From positions 5,332,001-5,396,000 of the forward strand of contig CBDHGK010000041.1 of NCBI GenBank assembly GCA_965263045.1: a stretch of 64,000 nt of DNA, given 5' to 3'. Below are positions 1 to 8,395 of the stretch, piece by piece. A model generated the notes under the pieces. That model made no database searches and was not told the DNA's origin. It saw nothing but the letters and a program-made list of their open reading frames with translations. Both the position numbers and the translations under genes were made by a program. The stretch comes from G963664115 sp965263045 (GTDB lineage: Bacteria; Acidobacteriota; Terriglobia; 20CM-2-55-15). Within the stretch, counting starts at the first letter, position 1. Each line of letters begins with the position of its first letter.

Positions 1-1
1 A

Positions 2-1213
2 CACCGGCCCGCCCTCCGAGGGTGGAAATTCCTCTCCGAGATGGAGCGCACCACGAGCGACACGGATAGCGATGCGCTCGCCCGAATACTGCAGACCGCC
101 CCCGAGGAACGGCCCTGCCTCGTCAAGTCATTTCTGATAGCGGAGGTCGCGAGGATCGTGGCCGCATCGCCTGAAGATCTCGATCCCGGCTGCCGGCTCA
201 GTGATCATGGGATCGACTCGCTGATGAGCATGGAACTCAAGACCAGCCTGGAAGAACAACTGGGGATTGAAATCCCTGCCGTAACCTTTCTGAAAGATCC
301 CACGATTGCCGAATTCGCCCAATCGCTTCTGGAACGAGTGATTTCCAAGGAGCACACGACGGAAGTCAGAGGTTCGCCCGTTGCCGTGCAGATTGCGCGC
401 GGTGGGCAGGCCCCTCCAGTATTTTTTATGCACCCCGGGGGGCTCGACGTTCGATTGTACGATCGACTGGCGTTTTACCTGGACGATCGGCCCCTGTACG
501 CGTTGACGCCCGGCCTGGCCAACCCGACGATCGAGGAGTCCGCTACAGCGTGTGCTGACGAGATATGCCGCATACAGTCCGAAGGCGCGCTGGCTGTGGG
601 TGGCTGGTCGCTTGGAGGGATTCTCGCGTTTGAAGTTGCCCGGCAACTGCGCTTGCTTGATCGCGATGTCGAAGTCGTCTTCTTTCTGGACAGTCCGGCG
701 CCACCGGCAGCCCATTTCCCGGTTGCCGATGATCCAGGTCTGGTGTCTGCTTTCGGAAGTTATCTCGGCACCCGGCACGCAACCCTCGTCAGGTTTGATG
801 CCGGAGGAGGGCTTGATCGCCTGTTCCAGCAGGCGAAGCAGGCGGGAGTGATTCCTCAGGAGCAAGGTTACGACGAAATCGTTTCATTGTTTGAAAGCTA
901 CAGGATCGGACTCGAGGTTTCAGCGGCCCAGTTTCAGGACTACGCACCCGGAACGTATGCCGGACGGACTGCGCTGTTTCGGGCCACCGGAAACCAGGAC
1001 TCCGATACTCTGTTTCCGCCTGACGCGTTTCACTGGCAGAAACTGACAACCCGAGAGCCTGAAATCTACAGTGTGCCAGGCGATCACTACACCATGTTCC
1101 TGGAACCTCATGTTCGAGTTCTGGGAGCGCTACTGAACAAATGCCTCAACGGATTGGACCAGACGATGCAGGCGGAGAACACGGGCGCCGGCCTGAGTGT
1201 CCGACAACAGTAA
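2..1213 (+). CDS. C-terminal end of a PKS/NRPS-type synthase: acyl carrier protein plus thioesterase (partial)
   Basis: The frame is open to the left window edge (first ATG at 41), so this is the end of a larger gene. Counting from that ATG, residues 25-100 are a carrier protein with the phosphopantetheine motif DHGIDSLMSMEL (Ser60). From about residue 120 there is an alpha/beta-hydrolase thioesterase with the nucleophile elbow GGWSLGG (Ser190) and a late GDHYTMF histidine. In modular synthases a terminal thioesterase releases the finished chain by hydrolysis or cyclisation. That the domains end here marks it as the last module. Whether the upstream module is polyketide or peptide type cannot be seen; the carrier sequence looks more PKS-like. 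No other biosynthetic gene follows, so this is the 3' edge of the cluster. Confidence 0.85.
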   Translation, partial: HRPALRGWKFLSEMERTTSDTDSDALARILQTAPEERPCLVKSFLIAEVARIVAASPEDLDPGCRLSDHGIDSLMSMELKTSLEEQLGIEIPAVTFLKDPTIAEFAQSLLERVISKEHTTEVRGSPVAVQIARGGQAPPVFFMHPGGLDVRLYDRLAFYLDDRPLYALTPGLANPTIEESATACADEICRIQSEGALAVGGWSLGGILAFEVARQLRLLDRDVEVVFFLDSPAPPAAHFPVADDPGLVSAFGSYLGTRHATLVRFDAGGGLDRLFQQAKQAGVIPQEQGYDEIVSLFESYRIGLEVSAAQFQDYAPGTYAGRTALFRATGNQDSDTLFPPDAFHWQKLTTREPEIYSVPGDHYTMFLEPHVRVLGALLNKCLNGLDQTMQAENTGAGLSVRQQ

Positions 1214-1303
1214 GCGAACACCCTGGGCGGGCTCAGGCGCCGACCGAAGCCCGGGGTACAACGCAGTTCCACGATCGGCGAAGAATCCACAGCTCCTCTC
1301 GCC

Positions 1304-2517
1304 CTAACTCCCGGCTGCTGCTCTACGCGGATTCGCCACGATCTTGAGATCCCCCTCGATCGTGTTCCGCCAGTGTTCGAGAATCGGCTTCAACTCCTTC
1401 GCCGCTTTCTTGACCACCTTCGCCTCTGTTCGGCCCCGTTTCGCATATATCATCGACCGCTCCTCGAACGCTTTGACCTCCGCGTCGATGCGCTTCCGCG
1501 CTTCCATGACTTCCGGTTGGCTGAGGTCCGCAACATGCCTCTTCCTGCAATGGGAACCCATGACTTCTGCGATTGCCTCCTGAAACGGATGCTGGATGTC
1601 CCGAACAAATTCGTCCACTTCAGCTTTCTTCGATGCACAGCTTCCAAGCGGGACCTGGGTCGAACCCAGCAGGTGGAGATACGTCCTGAGCGCATGCAGG
1701 CAGATGGGCTTCCAGCTGATTTCCTGGCTCTTCAAGGAATTGATCTCGAATCCGGTCGCAACCTGGTCGTAGCCTTCGGCCAGGGGCCATGGGAAAAACC
1801 TACCGGATCAAACAAGTTGTAGACTCGACAGCTCTTGGGCACGAGTGAATCGAATTCCCGGACGAAGTCGCTGTCGCCAACCTTCGCGGCCGCCAGCGTG
1901 TAGACTTCGAGATCCGGAAACCGTTCCGTACTGGCAAGGATCGCCCCGTGGAGAATGGCAAGGGCAGCGCCCAGGCTGTGTCCAGTTACTGTAACTGATC
2001 CCGCGTCGGGCAGTAGCTCGGCCCCGTTGCCCGAGGTTGGGTCCGAGCCTGGATTCTTCGGATCCCAGAATTCCATCGTGTGGTACATCCGGGTGAACCC
2101 TTCTTCTGTCTTTCCGACTAGCGGTTTCGGAGCAGGCATCTGGCGGACTTGGAGGTCTGTCGCCAGGTCGGAAATATCGTTGGTCCCGCGAAACACGATT
2201 CCGTAGTCGGCCAGCTTCGCATTCTCCTTTCTGGCGATGAATCCAATCAACTCCTCGGAATCCTTCGGGACGTGTGTCGGCGACGTGTGCTCGCTTCTGC
2301 ACGCCTTAAGGATTCCATGCTGCATGCTGATATTTCGGTACAGTGCCCAGCCGTCCGGGAAGACGCGAGGCTGCGACGGATTTAGATCTTTCTTATCGTC
2401 TGCGAACATCTGATAAGCGACCTGAACGAATTCTCCCCAGAACGCAGCTCTGCCTCTGTCGAGCGTGGCACCCATTACGGCCTCCCTGGACATTGGGTAT
2501 CGATAATCGGTGCGCAA
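1304..2517 (-). pseudogene. Class 3 (alpha/beta-hydrolase) lipase, broken by one frameshift
   Basis: The first frame (2517 down to about 1795) carries the lipase class 3 core: an FRGTND oxyanion-region motif, the nucleophile elbow VTGHSLGAALA, and an acidic residue in RVYNLFDPVG. It then runs out of phase. The matching continuation lies in another frame, giving PWPLAEGYDQVATGFEINSL and a further 140-residue C-terminal region ending at 1304. One extra T (minus strand) in the T5 run at 1794-1798 would restore a single protein of about 405 residues. Such lipases hydrolyse acyl esters. No signal peptide is evident. The shift sits in a short homopolymer, so a sequencing error is possible. The gene is convergent with the synthase gene to its left. 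Confidence 0.75.
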
Positions 2518-2873
2518 GTATAACGCTCGTAGTAGAGTCTGTGCGAATAGAATGACTGATCACGATTGGTAATTCCATTTCCCACTATCGAGTCCTGGGC
2601 AAGCTTGGACGCGGTGCATGGGGGTCGCGCGACGGCCTGCCACCGCGCACGGGATGACAAGACACCCAAACACCCAGATTTCCACCGTGCGTCTCGTGGC
2701 TTTTACGTATCGGGAAGCACCGCCCGACTGTCGGAGAAGCTACACTGAGGCGCCAAATCGCAGATAACGCGACTTCATCACCGCTCCATCCGCGACAAAC
2801 CCAACAACGCTTCAGCTAACCGATACTCCCGACAAGCCTCTGTATTTTGTAACGCGCCTGCATACGAATCGGC
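2518..2873. other. Intergenic stretch with no recognisable gene
   Basis: The 356 bases between the lipase gene and the broken zinc-ribbon gene contain only short, unconvincing frames. I see no RNA gene, no clear promoter and no repeat shared with the rest of the window. Confidence 0.5.
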
Positions 2874-3102
2874 ATGAACATCAAGCTCATTGCCGTTTCA
2901 CAGGCCACAGCCCTCAAGGCCCAACGCCAGGTCCTCGGCTGCAAGTCCTGCACCGATGAAGCTGAGATCCTGCTGTGCTGGGTCCTGGACCGCGTCACAG
3001 GCCGGAGTGGAGCCAACTCGGACTACGGTGCTGTCAGAGCCGCTGAAGTGCCCCAGGTACGCGGGAGGGGTTACTGATGAAACGTTGGTGGAGTGGGAGT
3101 AG
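2874..3102 (+). pseudogene. Small zinc-ribbon protein, frameshifted
   Basis: Frame one starts with MNIKLIAVSQATALK, contains a CKSC knuckle and reads through VTGRSGANSDY. The sequence then continues sensibly only in another frame, as VLSEPLKCPRY followed by VTDETLVEWE. An extra G at 3027-3028 explains the shift. The C-terminal pattern resembles small acidobacterial proteins that end in a CPxC knuckle followed by a TEKTLVE-like tail (recalled family pattern, not searched). Here the second knuckle is CPRY, so one metal-binding Cys is also lost. Together these say the gene is no longer functional. Function unknown. Confidence 0.45.
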
Positions 3103-3218
3103 AAAGGGCTAGAGACGTAGCAAGCATGTCATCGCTGCCTCCTTTCAGTTCACCCATGAGAGCTGCTGGGGGGTCAAAGCCCGGCCCAGACCCCCAAATC
3201 AGATAAGCAAATAAGACA

Positions 3219-4056
3219 TCACCGGACGTCTGGTACCCTGCGCGCGGAGAACCTGACGGCCTTATCGAACTGGGCCGCGTTTCCAATGCTGAAGTGGACG
3301 ACCACCGCCCTGGTCAGATTGGCGGCGAGGGTAGTCGACGACGAGTGGTAGGTCGACGCGCGGGAAGGCAAGCCCAGCCACTCCAGGATTCTTACTGTGG
3401 CCGTAGGTGAACGAATGGCAGCGAGGATTTTCATCCTTCTGCCACAATGTTCACACTGAAGTACATCCACCAGGAACAAACGTTTCATCAACTCCGCCCA
3501 GGTGTAATTGCGATCGTGGACAGATGACTCCGTGTAGGGCTCAGTCTCAACAGGCAAAACGGTTGATTGTTGGGTCCCAGTCTGCGGTATCACTTCGGTT
3601 TCCCTGCGGTTGTCATTCCCGGTTGGAACGATTTTGGGCCTCCACGCTGCAGCAGGGCCAAGGACTCCGTGGTACCGCGTCAGGTGCGCGCGCAGCGCCG
3701 GCACCAGGACCGCCAGTTTGGCGATGAAGTCCCGGCGCTCGAAAATGACAGCGGTGGTTCCGTCACGCCATGGACGTTTTAGGCGGTAGTGGATCCGGCC
3801 ATCGGCGAGCTCTGCCAAACGATCTGTGGCGACGGCCGGACGGGCCGCATAGCGCATCAGCCTTTCCAAGCGCATCCGATCGCGAGCCTCCACACAGATA
3901 TTGGCGTGCACGCTGAGGCCAGAGACCATGGCGCAGCGGGGGCTCTGGAAGGCAAGGATGCTGTCTGGATCGATGTGATCTCCCATGCGTACGACGCCGT
4001 GGCCGGTATTGGAGCCGACCGCAATCCTACTGCCGACGGAGTTGTGTAAGTCGTTG
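3219..4056 (-). pseudogene. IS91-family (Y2) transposase fragment, C-terminal half
   Basis: The frame contains the conserved C-terminal region of IS91/IS801-type transposases: ERLMRYAARPAVATDRL, then IHYRLKRPWRDGTT, FIAKLAVLVPALRAHLTRYHG, and a late zinc pair in LQCEHCGRRMKILAAI. The N-terminal half with the rolling-circle catalytic tyrosines is missing. The frame is open above the first Met (3986), where GSRIAVGSNTGHGVVRMGDH still fits the family, to about 4056, where it abuts an IS30 remnant on the other strand. The last 40 or so residues before 3219 no longer look like the family. This is a dead insertion-sequence relic. Confidence 0.75.
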
Positions 4057-4338
4057 ACCTGGGATCGCGGTAAAGAAATGGGAGACCATCGGCGGTTTCG
4101 CTTGGCGACCGATAGCGATGTTTACTTCTGCGATCCGCACAGTCCATGGCAACGAGGTTCCAATGAGAACACGAACGGGCTGCGCCGACAGTAGTTCCCG
4201 AAGGGAAGCGACTTATCGGTGCACTCGCATGCGCATCTGAACAAGGTGGCGCGTGAACTCAACGAACGGCCACGCAAGACGTTGGAGTTCGAAACTCCGG
4301 CAGAAAGATTTAACGCTTGTGTTGAATCGACCAGTTGA
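4046..4338 (+). pseudogene. IS30-family transposase, C-terminal remnant with internal stop
   Basis: Translation gives SLTWDRGKEMGDHRR, then VYFCDPHSPWQRGSNENTNG, a stop, then FPKGSDLSVHSHAHLNKVAR and LNERPRKTLEFETPAERFN. This is the C-terminal part of the IS30 DDE domain, including the invariant WQRGSNEN(T/L)NG catalytic-glutamate motif. The TAG at 4192-4194 replaces the usual tyrosine of the RQYFPKG motif. The 5' two thirds of the gene is absent, cut where the IS91 relic begins. Both relics point to repeated insertion at this site. Confidence 0.8.
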
Positions 4339-4468
4339 GGTGGCAGGACCATAAAGGCATGTGCATTCTAGCAGCCCGACCTTTAAATTTTTTGCGGCTG
4401 GATCGCGATGTTCACAATGTCAACGACTCACAACGGGATGCTGCAGTACTTGAACCCGGAGCGGTGCG

Positions 4469-6549
4469 TCACGGCTCAATGCCCCTGTCGGGCATCGTTG
4501 CTGCGATTGCCATCGCGGCCCATGCGGTCCCTGCCGATGAAATCCATTGGTGACGTCCAAACGGAAAACCGCTCTCAAAATAAGACTGAGACGGAAACGA
4601 ACGGCTCTTAACAAGCCAGGATCCATCCTGATACTGGCTTTCTTGAAGGAACTGAACCCCACGGCGGTGCGTATCCTCGGTCACGGAGACACCGGCCTCA
4701 CGCAGGGCGAACAAAGAGAGTCCAGTGGCGTATGCATCGATCTCCAAGCCGGTAAGCTGGTGCCAACCTCCGTTGGCCTCCTGCAGGGCGATTACTTCGT
4801 CGATCGCCCGCCCCACATCGTTTTGAGAGGCACCGCTCCAAACCAGCCCCAGCAATCGCATGGCCCTTTCTTCAGCGGCAGTGGCTTCGGCATCCGTCAG
4901 CCAGCGTTTCGCCTTTTCGAGGCTTGCGGTGACCTCATCGTTCCGCCCTGGAATCGGATACAAAGAGAGGATACCGACTCCCATGGCCGTGTGGCTGATC
5001 GAGCTGTATTCCATAGGAGGCCGATTGACACCATTGCCAATCCAACTGCCGTCGGGTAATTGCTTCGCTAAAGCGTAGTGAGTGAACGAAGCTGTCATCT
5101 TATCCATCGGATATCCTTCCGCCGCGAGTGCCATCGCCACATAACCGACGGTCAAGGCGATCTGGCCAATACGCTGCTGGCCCTGCATCATTTCATCAGT
5201 TCCTGGTTTGTAGACTGCGAGAATGTCATCTAGTGTAGTCCGTCACAATTAACGTAACGGCTCTAGCTGTCCCATTTCTGATCATATATGCGGAAAATAA
5301 TGCCCATTAGATCGGAAATCCCTGTGCGGAAGGAACTCGAACGGCTTGGCCGAAGCCGCAGTGTGTCGGTCTGGCTCGGGGAACGATCTGAATAAGGTAC
5401 AGTCTGTTAGACGGGGACCACTAGATTCTGGCGCACCAGCTCCTCGTTCACGGCAATGCTCTTTCGACGTGCAACGGCGGCGGCCATAGCTGGCAGCGTG
5501 TTGTTGTGACATGTAATGCAATTTCGCGTCTCAAAGGAAGGCGGACTGGCCTCGAGCAATAGTGAAACGCTCCTGCTCACCGATGTACGGGGATCTGAAA
5601 TTCCCCCGGCTTGCGGAGAGGGAAAGGTCTGTTGTCGCGGTCCATTGCCTCGCGTCGCACCGTATCTCTGCAGTACGCCGATTCTAGCCTGGTCCGACCG
5701 ATACAATGCCCAGTCGAGGGGTCGCTCTCCTTCTGTGGTCTCTGCGTTCGGATCCGCACCGTTCTCCAGTAGCACTTCCAGGATTTCTGCTGTACCGGAT
5801 TCGGAGGAGGCCCCTGAATGTAGCGGCGTCCGACCATAGGAACCCAGGCTCACATTCACGTCCGCGCCCATTTCGACCCATCGCGTGATCAATCTGGGAT
5901 CCTGCCAGCGAGCGGCGCCGTCCAACGATGCCAGATCAGCGGTCTCACGCAGCGACATCAGATACTCGATAGTCGGCAGGTGGAGCCGCCCATGCGCGAT
6001 TGGTTCGTTCGGGTCCAAGCCTCTGTCGACCAGAAAACGGACAACTCCTATGTCAGCCTGTCTGATGGCGAGCAACAACGCATTGGCGCCGGCCGAGTCC
6101 TCAGCATGGACATCTGCGCCGTGTGCGATGAGCAGTCCGAGCACCTCGACCGACTGAGGAAAGGTCGCGGCTACAAGTAAGGGAGTTCGCCCGAGCGTTG
6201 CCGACTTCGCGTTGACTTCCGCCCCGTATTCGATCAGGAGTCGGGCCTTAGCGAAATCAGATATCGCCCAAATCAACGGCGGTGTTCCGGCAGCATTCCT
6301 CCGGTTCGGATTCGCACCGCCTTTCAGCAACACCTCCACACACTCAGCGTCGGCAAAAAGCGTCGCGAGCATCAGAGCGGGAACACCCTCTTCGTCGGTG
6401 ATATTGGGATTGACGCCGCCCTCGATTACTTGAGCGACGGTCTCGGTGTCACCGCGACGGATAGCCGGCAACAATGCGTCCTGCCCGATATTGCTCTGGG
6501 CCGAAACCGACAGCGCGGAAAACGCGATCAGCAAGAGTCGAAAGAACAT
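4469..6549 (-). pseudogene. Ankyrin-repeat / c-type haem / cyclase-like fusion protein, split by a 187-bp insertion
   Basis: The N-terminal part (6549 to about 5425) has a signal peptide (MFFRLLLIAFSALSVSAQS) after a strong ribosome site (AAAGGAGG). It then has about seven ankyrin-type repeats (ILEVLLENGADPNAETTEG and similar) and a haem motif, NCITCHNNTLP. The C-terminal part (about 5229 to 4469) resembles prenyltransferase or squalene-cyclase alpha/alpha barrels, with repeated DGSW and GGWH motifs and FPFGRHQWISSAGTAWAA. The two halves are separated by an element with CTAG duplications. Removing it and one CTAG gives an uninterrupted VRQNLDDILAVYKPG, so the intact protein had about 630 residues. 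The architecture is seen in Acidobacteria and Planctomycetes relatives (recalled). It is a periplasmic protein of unknown function, and the insert has stop codons, so it is inactive here. Confidence 0.8.
5234..5420. mobile_element. 187-bp non-autonomous insertion element with CTAG target duplication
   Basis: The segment lies between two CTAG copies (5230-5233 and 5421-5424) inside an otherwise continuous reading frame. Its ends are imperfect inverted repeats: TGTAGTCCGTC on one side and, read inward from the other, TGGTCCCCGTC. It encodes no protein. A 4-base CTAR duplication is the habit of IS5-group transposases, so a MITE mobilised by such an enzyme is likely (inference). No helper transposase is in the window. 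Confidence 0.7.
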
Positions 6550-6561
6550 CGCCGTTCCTCC

Positions 6562-6675
6562 TTTAATTGCTATTTGGGGCAAGCATGGTCTCAAGTGCAC
6601 GCCAAACTGCCCCCATGCCGTCTTTGCCGAGCGGTGAGAAGATCTCGTAGTGGGCGAGTCGTGCGCCGATAGGCA
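6562..6675 (-). pseudogene. N-terminal fragment of a PknB-type Ser/Thr protein kinase
   Basis: Starting at ATG 6675 the translation is MPIGARLAHYEIFSPLG, then KDGMGAVWRALETM. This fits the start of bacterial Ser/Thr kinases (GPYEILSPLGxGGMGxVWRA), covering the glycine-rich loop; one loop glycine is replaced (KDGMG for GxGGMG). After about 31 residues the similarity ends and a stop follows at 6562-6564. The VAIK lysine and the rest of the kinase are absent. The fragment lies just upstream of the ankyrin fusion gene and overlaps its ribosome site, so it may now serve only as leader DNA. Too short to be functional. Confidence 0.55.
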
Positions 6676-6858
6676 TTGGATGAATAAGACTACAGGCAGG
6701 ATCGGAGGTCAATTAAAACAGTCCCGTTCTGATAGCGATACTTCGTCCAGATGGACGAGTTTCTACAAGTGGTTATCTCGGGATTCCAATTCAACAAATT
6801 GCGGAACTGGCGATGCATTGCCTACTGATCGGCAGGCTCTGGGATCGTCGACACAGTG

Positions 6859-7662
6859 CTACATGGCACAACGGAAGCCGATGTTACGGTGACCGGAACG
6901 GGGGTCGCGTGAAAGATTCCCGCCCCGTTCGGTCGACCGGATCTCCTCGGCTGACGAGTCATGGCCGCCGCCCCGGGTCACCCTGACCGATCCCGGCTCC
7001 AGGTTCTCGCGACCGTCAGAGGCGTCATAGGGATAGAGCGCATAGGCACTGCTAACCCACTCCCAGACGTTACCGGCCATGTCCAAAACACCGTAAGGGC
7101 TGGCACCTTCAGGAAAGAGCCCAACGGGTGACGTCTCTGCCCTGCCTTGGTTAAACTGCGCCCGGATCTGATCCGGGGCCTGATCTCCCCATGGATATTT
7201 GCGGCCGTCGCTGCCGCGTGCCGCCTTCTCCCATTCCGCCTCCGTGGGAAGGCGCTTGTCAGCCCAGGCACAATAGTCTCTTGCGCCGACCCAGCTAACC
7301 TCCAGAACGGGGTGGTTTTCCAGTCCGGGTTCCACAACCCACGAGCCGACTCTCTGGTGGATACTCGCATCCGAATCGTCATCCTCGTAGTAAGTTTCAC
7401 CCATAGGACTCACCGGTCCCATGGCATCGAGGAATAAAGCGAACTGCGCTTTCGTCACGGGATTCCGGTCTATGAGAAAAGCGGAAAGCTCGACGGTATG
7501 GACGGGCCGCTCGTCCGGGGAACCGGCGTCCGTGCCCATCATCAGGGCTCCGGCTGGAATCGGCACCAACTCGTTCGTCGATTGGCTCCGGACTTCGCTG
7601 AATTGCCCGGCGATGAGAACCGTCAGACACATCGTCCGGACAATGTTGTGAATGCTGGACAT
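6859..7662 (-). CDS. Secreted SUMF1/formylglycine-enzyme-like domain protein
   Basis: I chose the start at 7662 (MSSIHNIVRTMCLTVLIAG) because it gives a signal peptide and follows a GGGAG site; the frame is open a further 17 codons. The mature part has the whole SUMF1 pattern: LVPIPAGALMMGTD, RPVHTVELSAF, NPVTKAQF, HPVLEVSW, DYCAWADKRLPTEAEWEKAA, YPWGD, DMAGNVWEWV, VTRGGGHDSS and a final GFRCA. True formylglycine-generating enzymes carry active-site cysteines in the RGGSW...CR region; here that stretch has none, so it is more likely a non-catalytic or differently acting relative. About 268 residues, a normal domain length. It stands alone, so its substrate is unknown. Confidence 0.85.
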   Translation of the reverse strand: MSSIHNIVRTMCLTVLIAGQFSEVRSQSTNELVPIPAGALMMGTDAGSPDERPVHTVELSAFLIDRNPVTKAQFALFLDAMGPVSPMGETYYEDDDSDASIHQRVGSWVVEPGLENHPVLEVSWVGARDYCAWADKRLPTEAEWEKAARGSDGRKYPWGDQAPDQIRAQFNQGRAETSPVGLFPEGASPYGVLDMAGNVWEWVSSAYALYPYDASDGRENLEPGSVRVTRGGGHDSSAEEIRSTERGGNLSRDPRSGHRNIGFRCAM

Positions 7663-7809
7663 AGGAAACTCCCTGGGTTCGGAACCGGCACCTCTTATCG
7701 GAAGATCACGCAAGGATTCTAACTGTGAATTCTGTGAAGGTTGTTCACACGGGCTAAATCCGAGAAGCTGATAGGGACCTAAACCATTCAGCTAGAGGAG
7801 AGAGACCGT

Positions 7810-7941
7810 GTGAACCTTCATAAGAATGCAAGAACGTGCCCGAAGAGTCGAGCATTGATGGCGATTCGAGTGATCGAGGAGCGCGCTTCGGTATCTTCAG
7901 TTGCCGAGCAGTTTGGAGTCAGTCGGAGCACATCGAGCGGA
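7810..7941 (+). pseudogene. IS481-family transposase, N-terminal remnant
   Basis: From GTG 7810 the translation is VNLHKNARTCPKSRALMAIR and then VAEQFGVSRST, the helix-turn-helix start of IS481 transposases. It breaks off at about 7935, exactly where a 101-bp repeat begins, and stops at 7939-7941. Just upstream, TGTGAAGGTTGTTCACACGG near 7735-7755 is a near-inverted copy of the CCGTGTGAACCTTCA around the start, consistent with the left end of the element. The DDE domain is gone. Confidence 0.7.
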
Positions 7942-8036
7942 TAAGCGATATAAACCGGGTCTGACGACCATGGCAGCGCGGACAGTGTCGCCGTATGGGT
8001 GTTATGTCAACCCGTGCGCGGGGGCAGGCCGGCGCG
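7936..8036 (+). repeat. 101-bp dispersed direct repeat, copy 1
   Basis: The segment begins AGCGGATAAGCGATATAA and ends near GCAGGCCGGCGCGC. It recurs in the same orientation at 9324-9424 with about 90% identity. It lies at the break point of the IS481 remnant, so it may be the far end of that element (the internal part deleted) or a separate small element. The two copies flank the lipoprotein gene. Confidence 0.8.
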
Positions 8037-8183
8037 CGGGGATTCAAGGCAGGATTTTTCGCTCGCTCGGCCATTATAAATGTAAGGACAGCCCCAAACT
8101 GGTAGTGCAGATGCCCTCCCAGGCGGGTTTGATTTGTGTCTGAAGACGTCCGCGCCCGGTCATTGATTCGCCATGGTTTGAAG

Positions 8184-8212
8184 TTGACAGCAGATAGGGT
8201 GGACGCTTAAAT
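8184..8212 (+). promoter_or_regulatory. Putative sigma-70 promoter for the lipoprotein gene
   Basis: TTGACA at 8184-8189 and TTAAAT at 8207-8212 are separated by 17 bases. The -35 is perfect and the -10 matches at four of six bases. It lies about 185 bases upstream of the start codon at 8396, leaving a long leader. Confidence 0.4.
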
Positions 8213-8395
8213 AGCAGCATTGCGAATCGACAACAGACGGAATTCTCCTGAATCATCCTCTATATATTGGACTTGAGGGGTGCAGGGGGCGTGAATTAGA
8301 AAGGTTTCCCCACTCACCTATAGCGTGAGCGCAACAGGTCAATTTCGGTTGGCTTCAAATACGGGACGGGACGATCGGAATCGAGAGGTTCAAGC

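Noticed and set aside
128..865. 245-codon frame opposite the carrier protein/thioesterase
   Set aside because: The plus-strand frame has clear catalytic motifs; this one has none.
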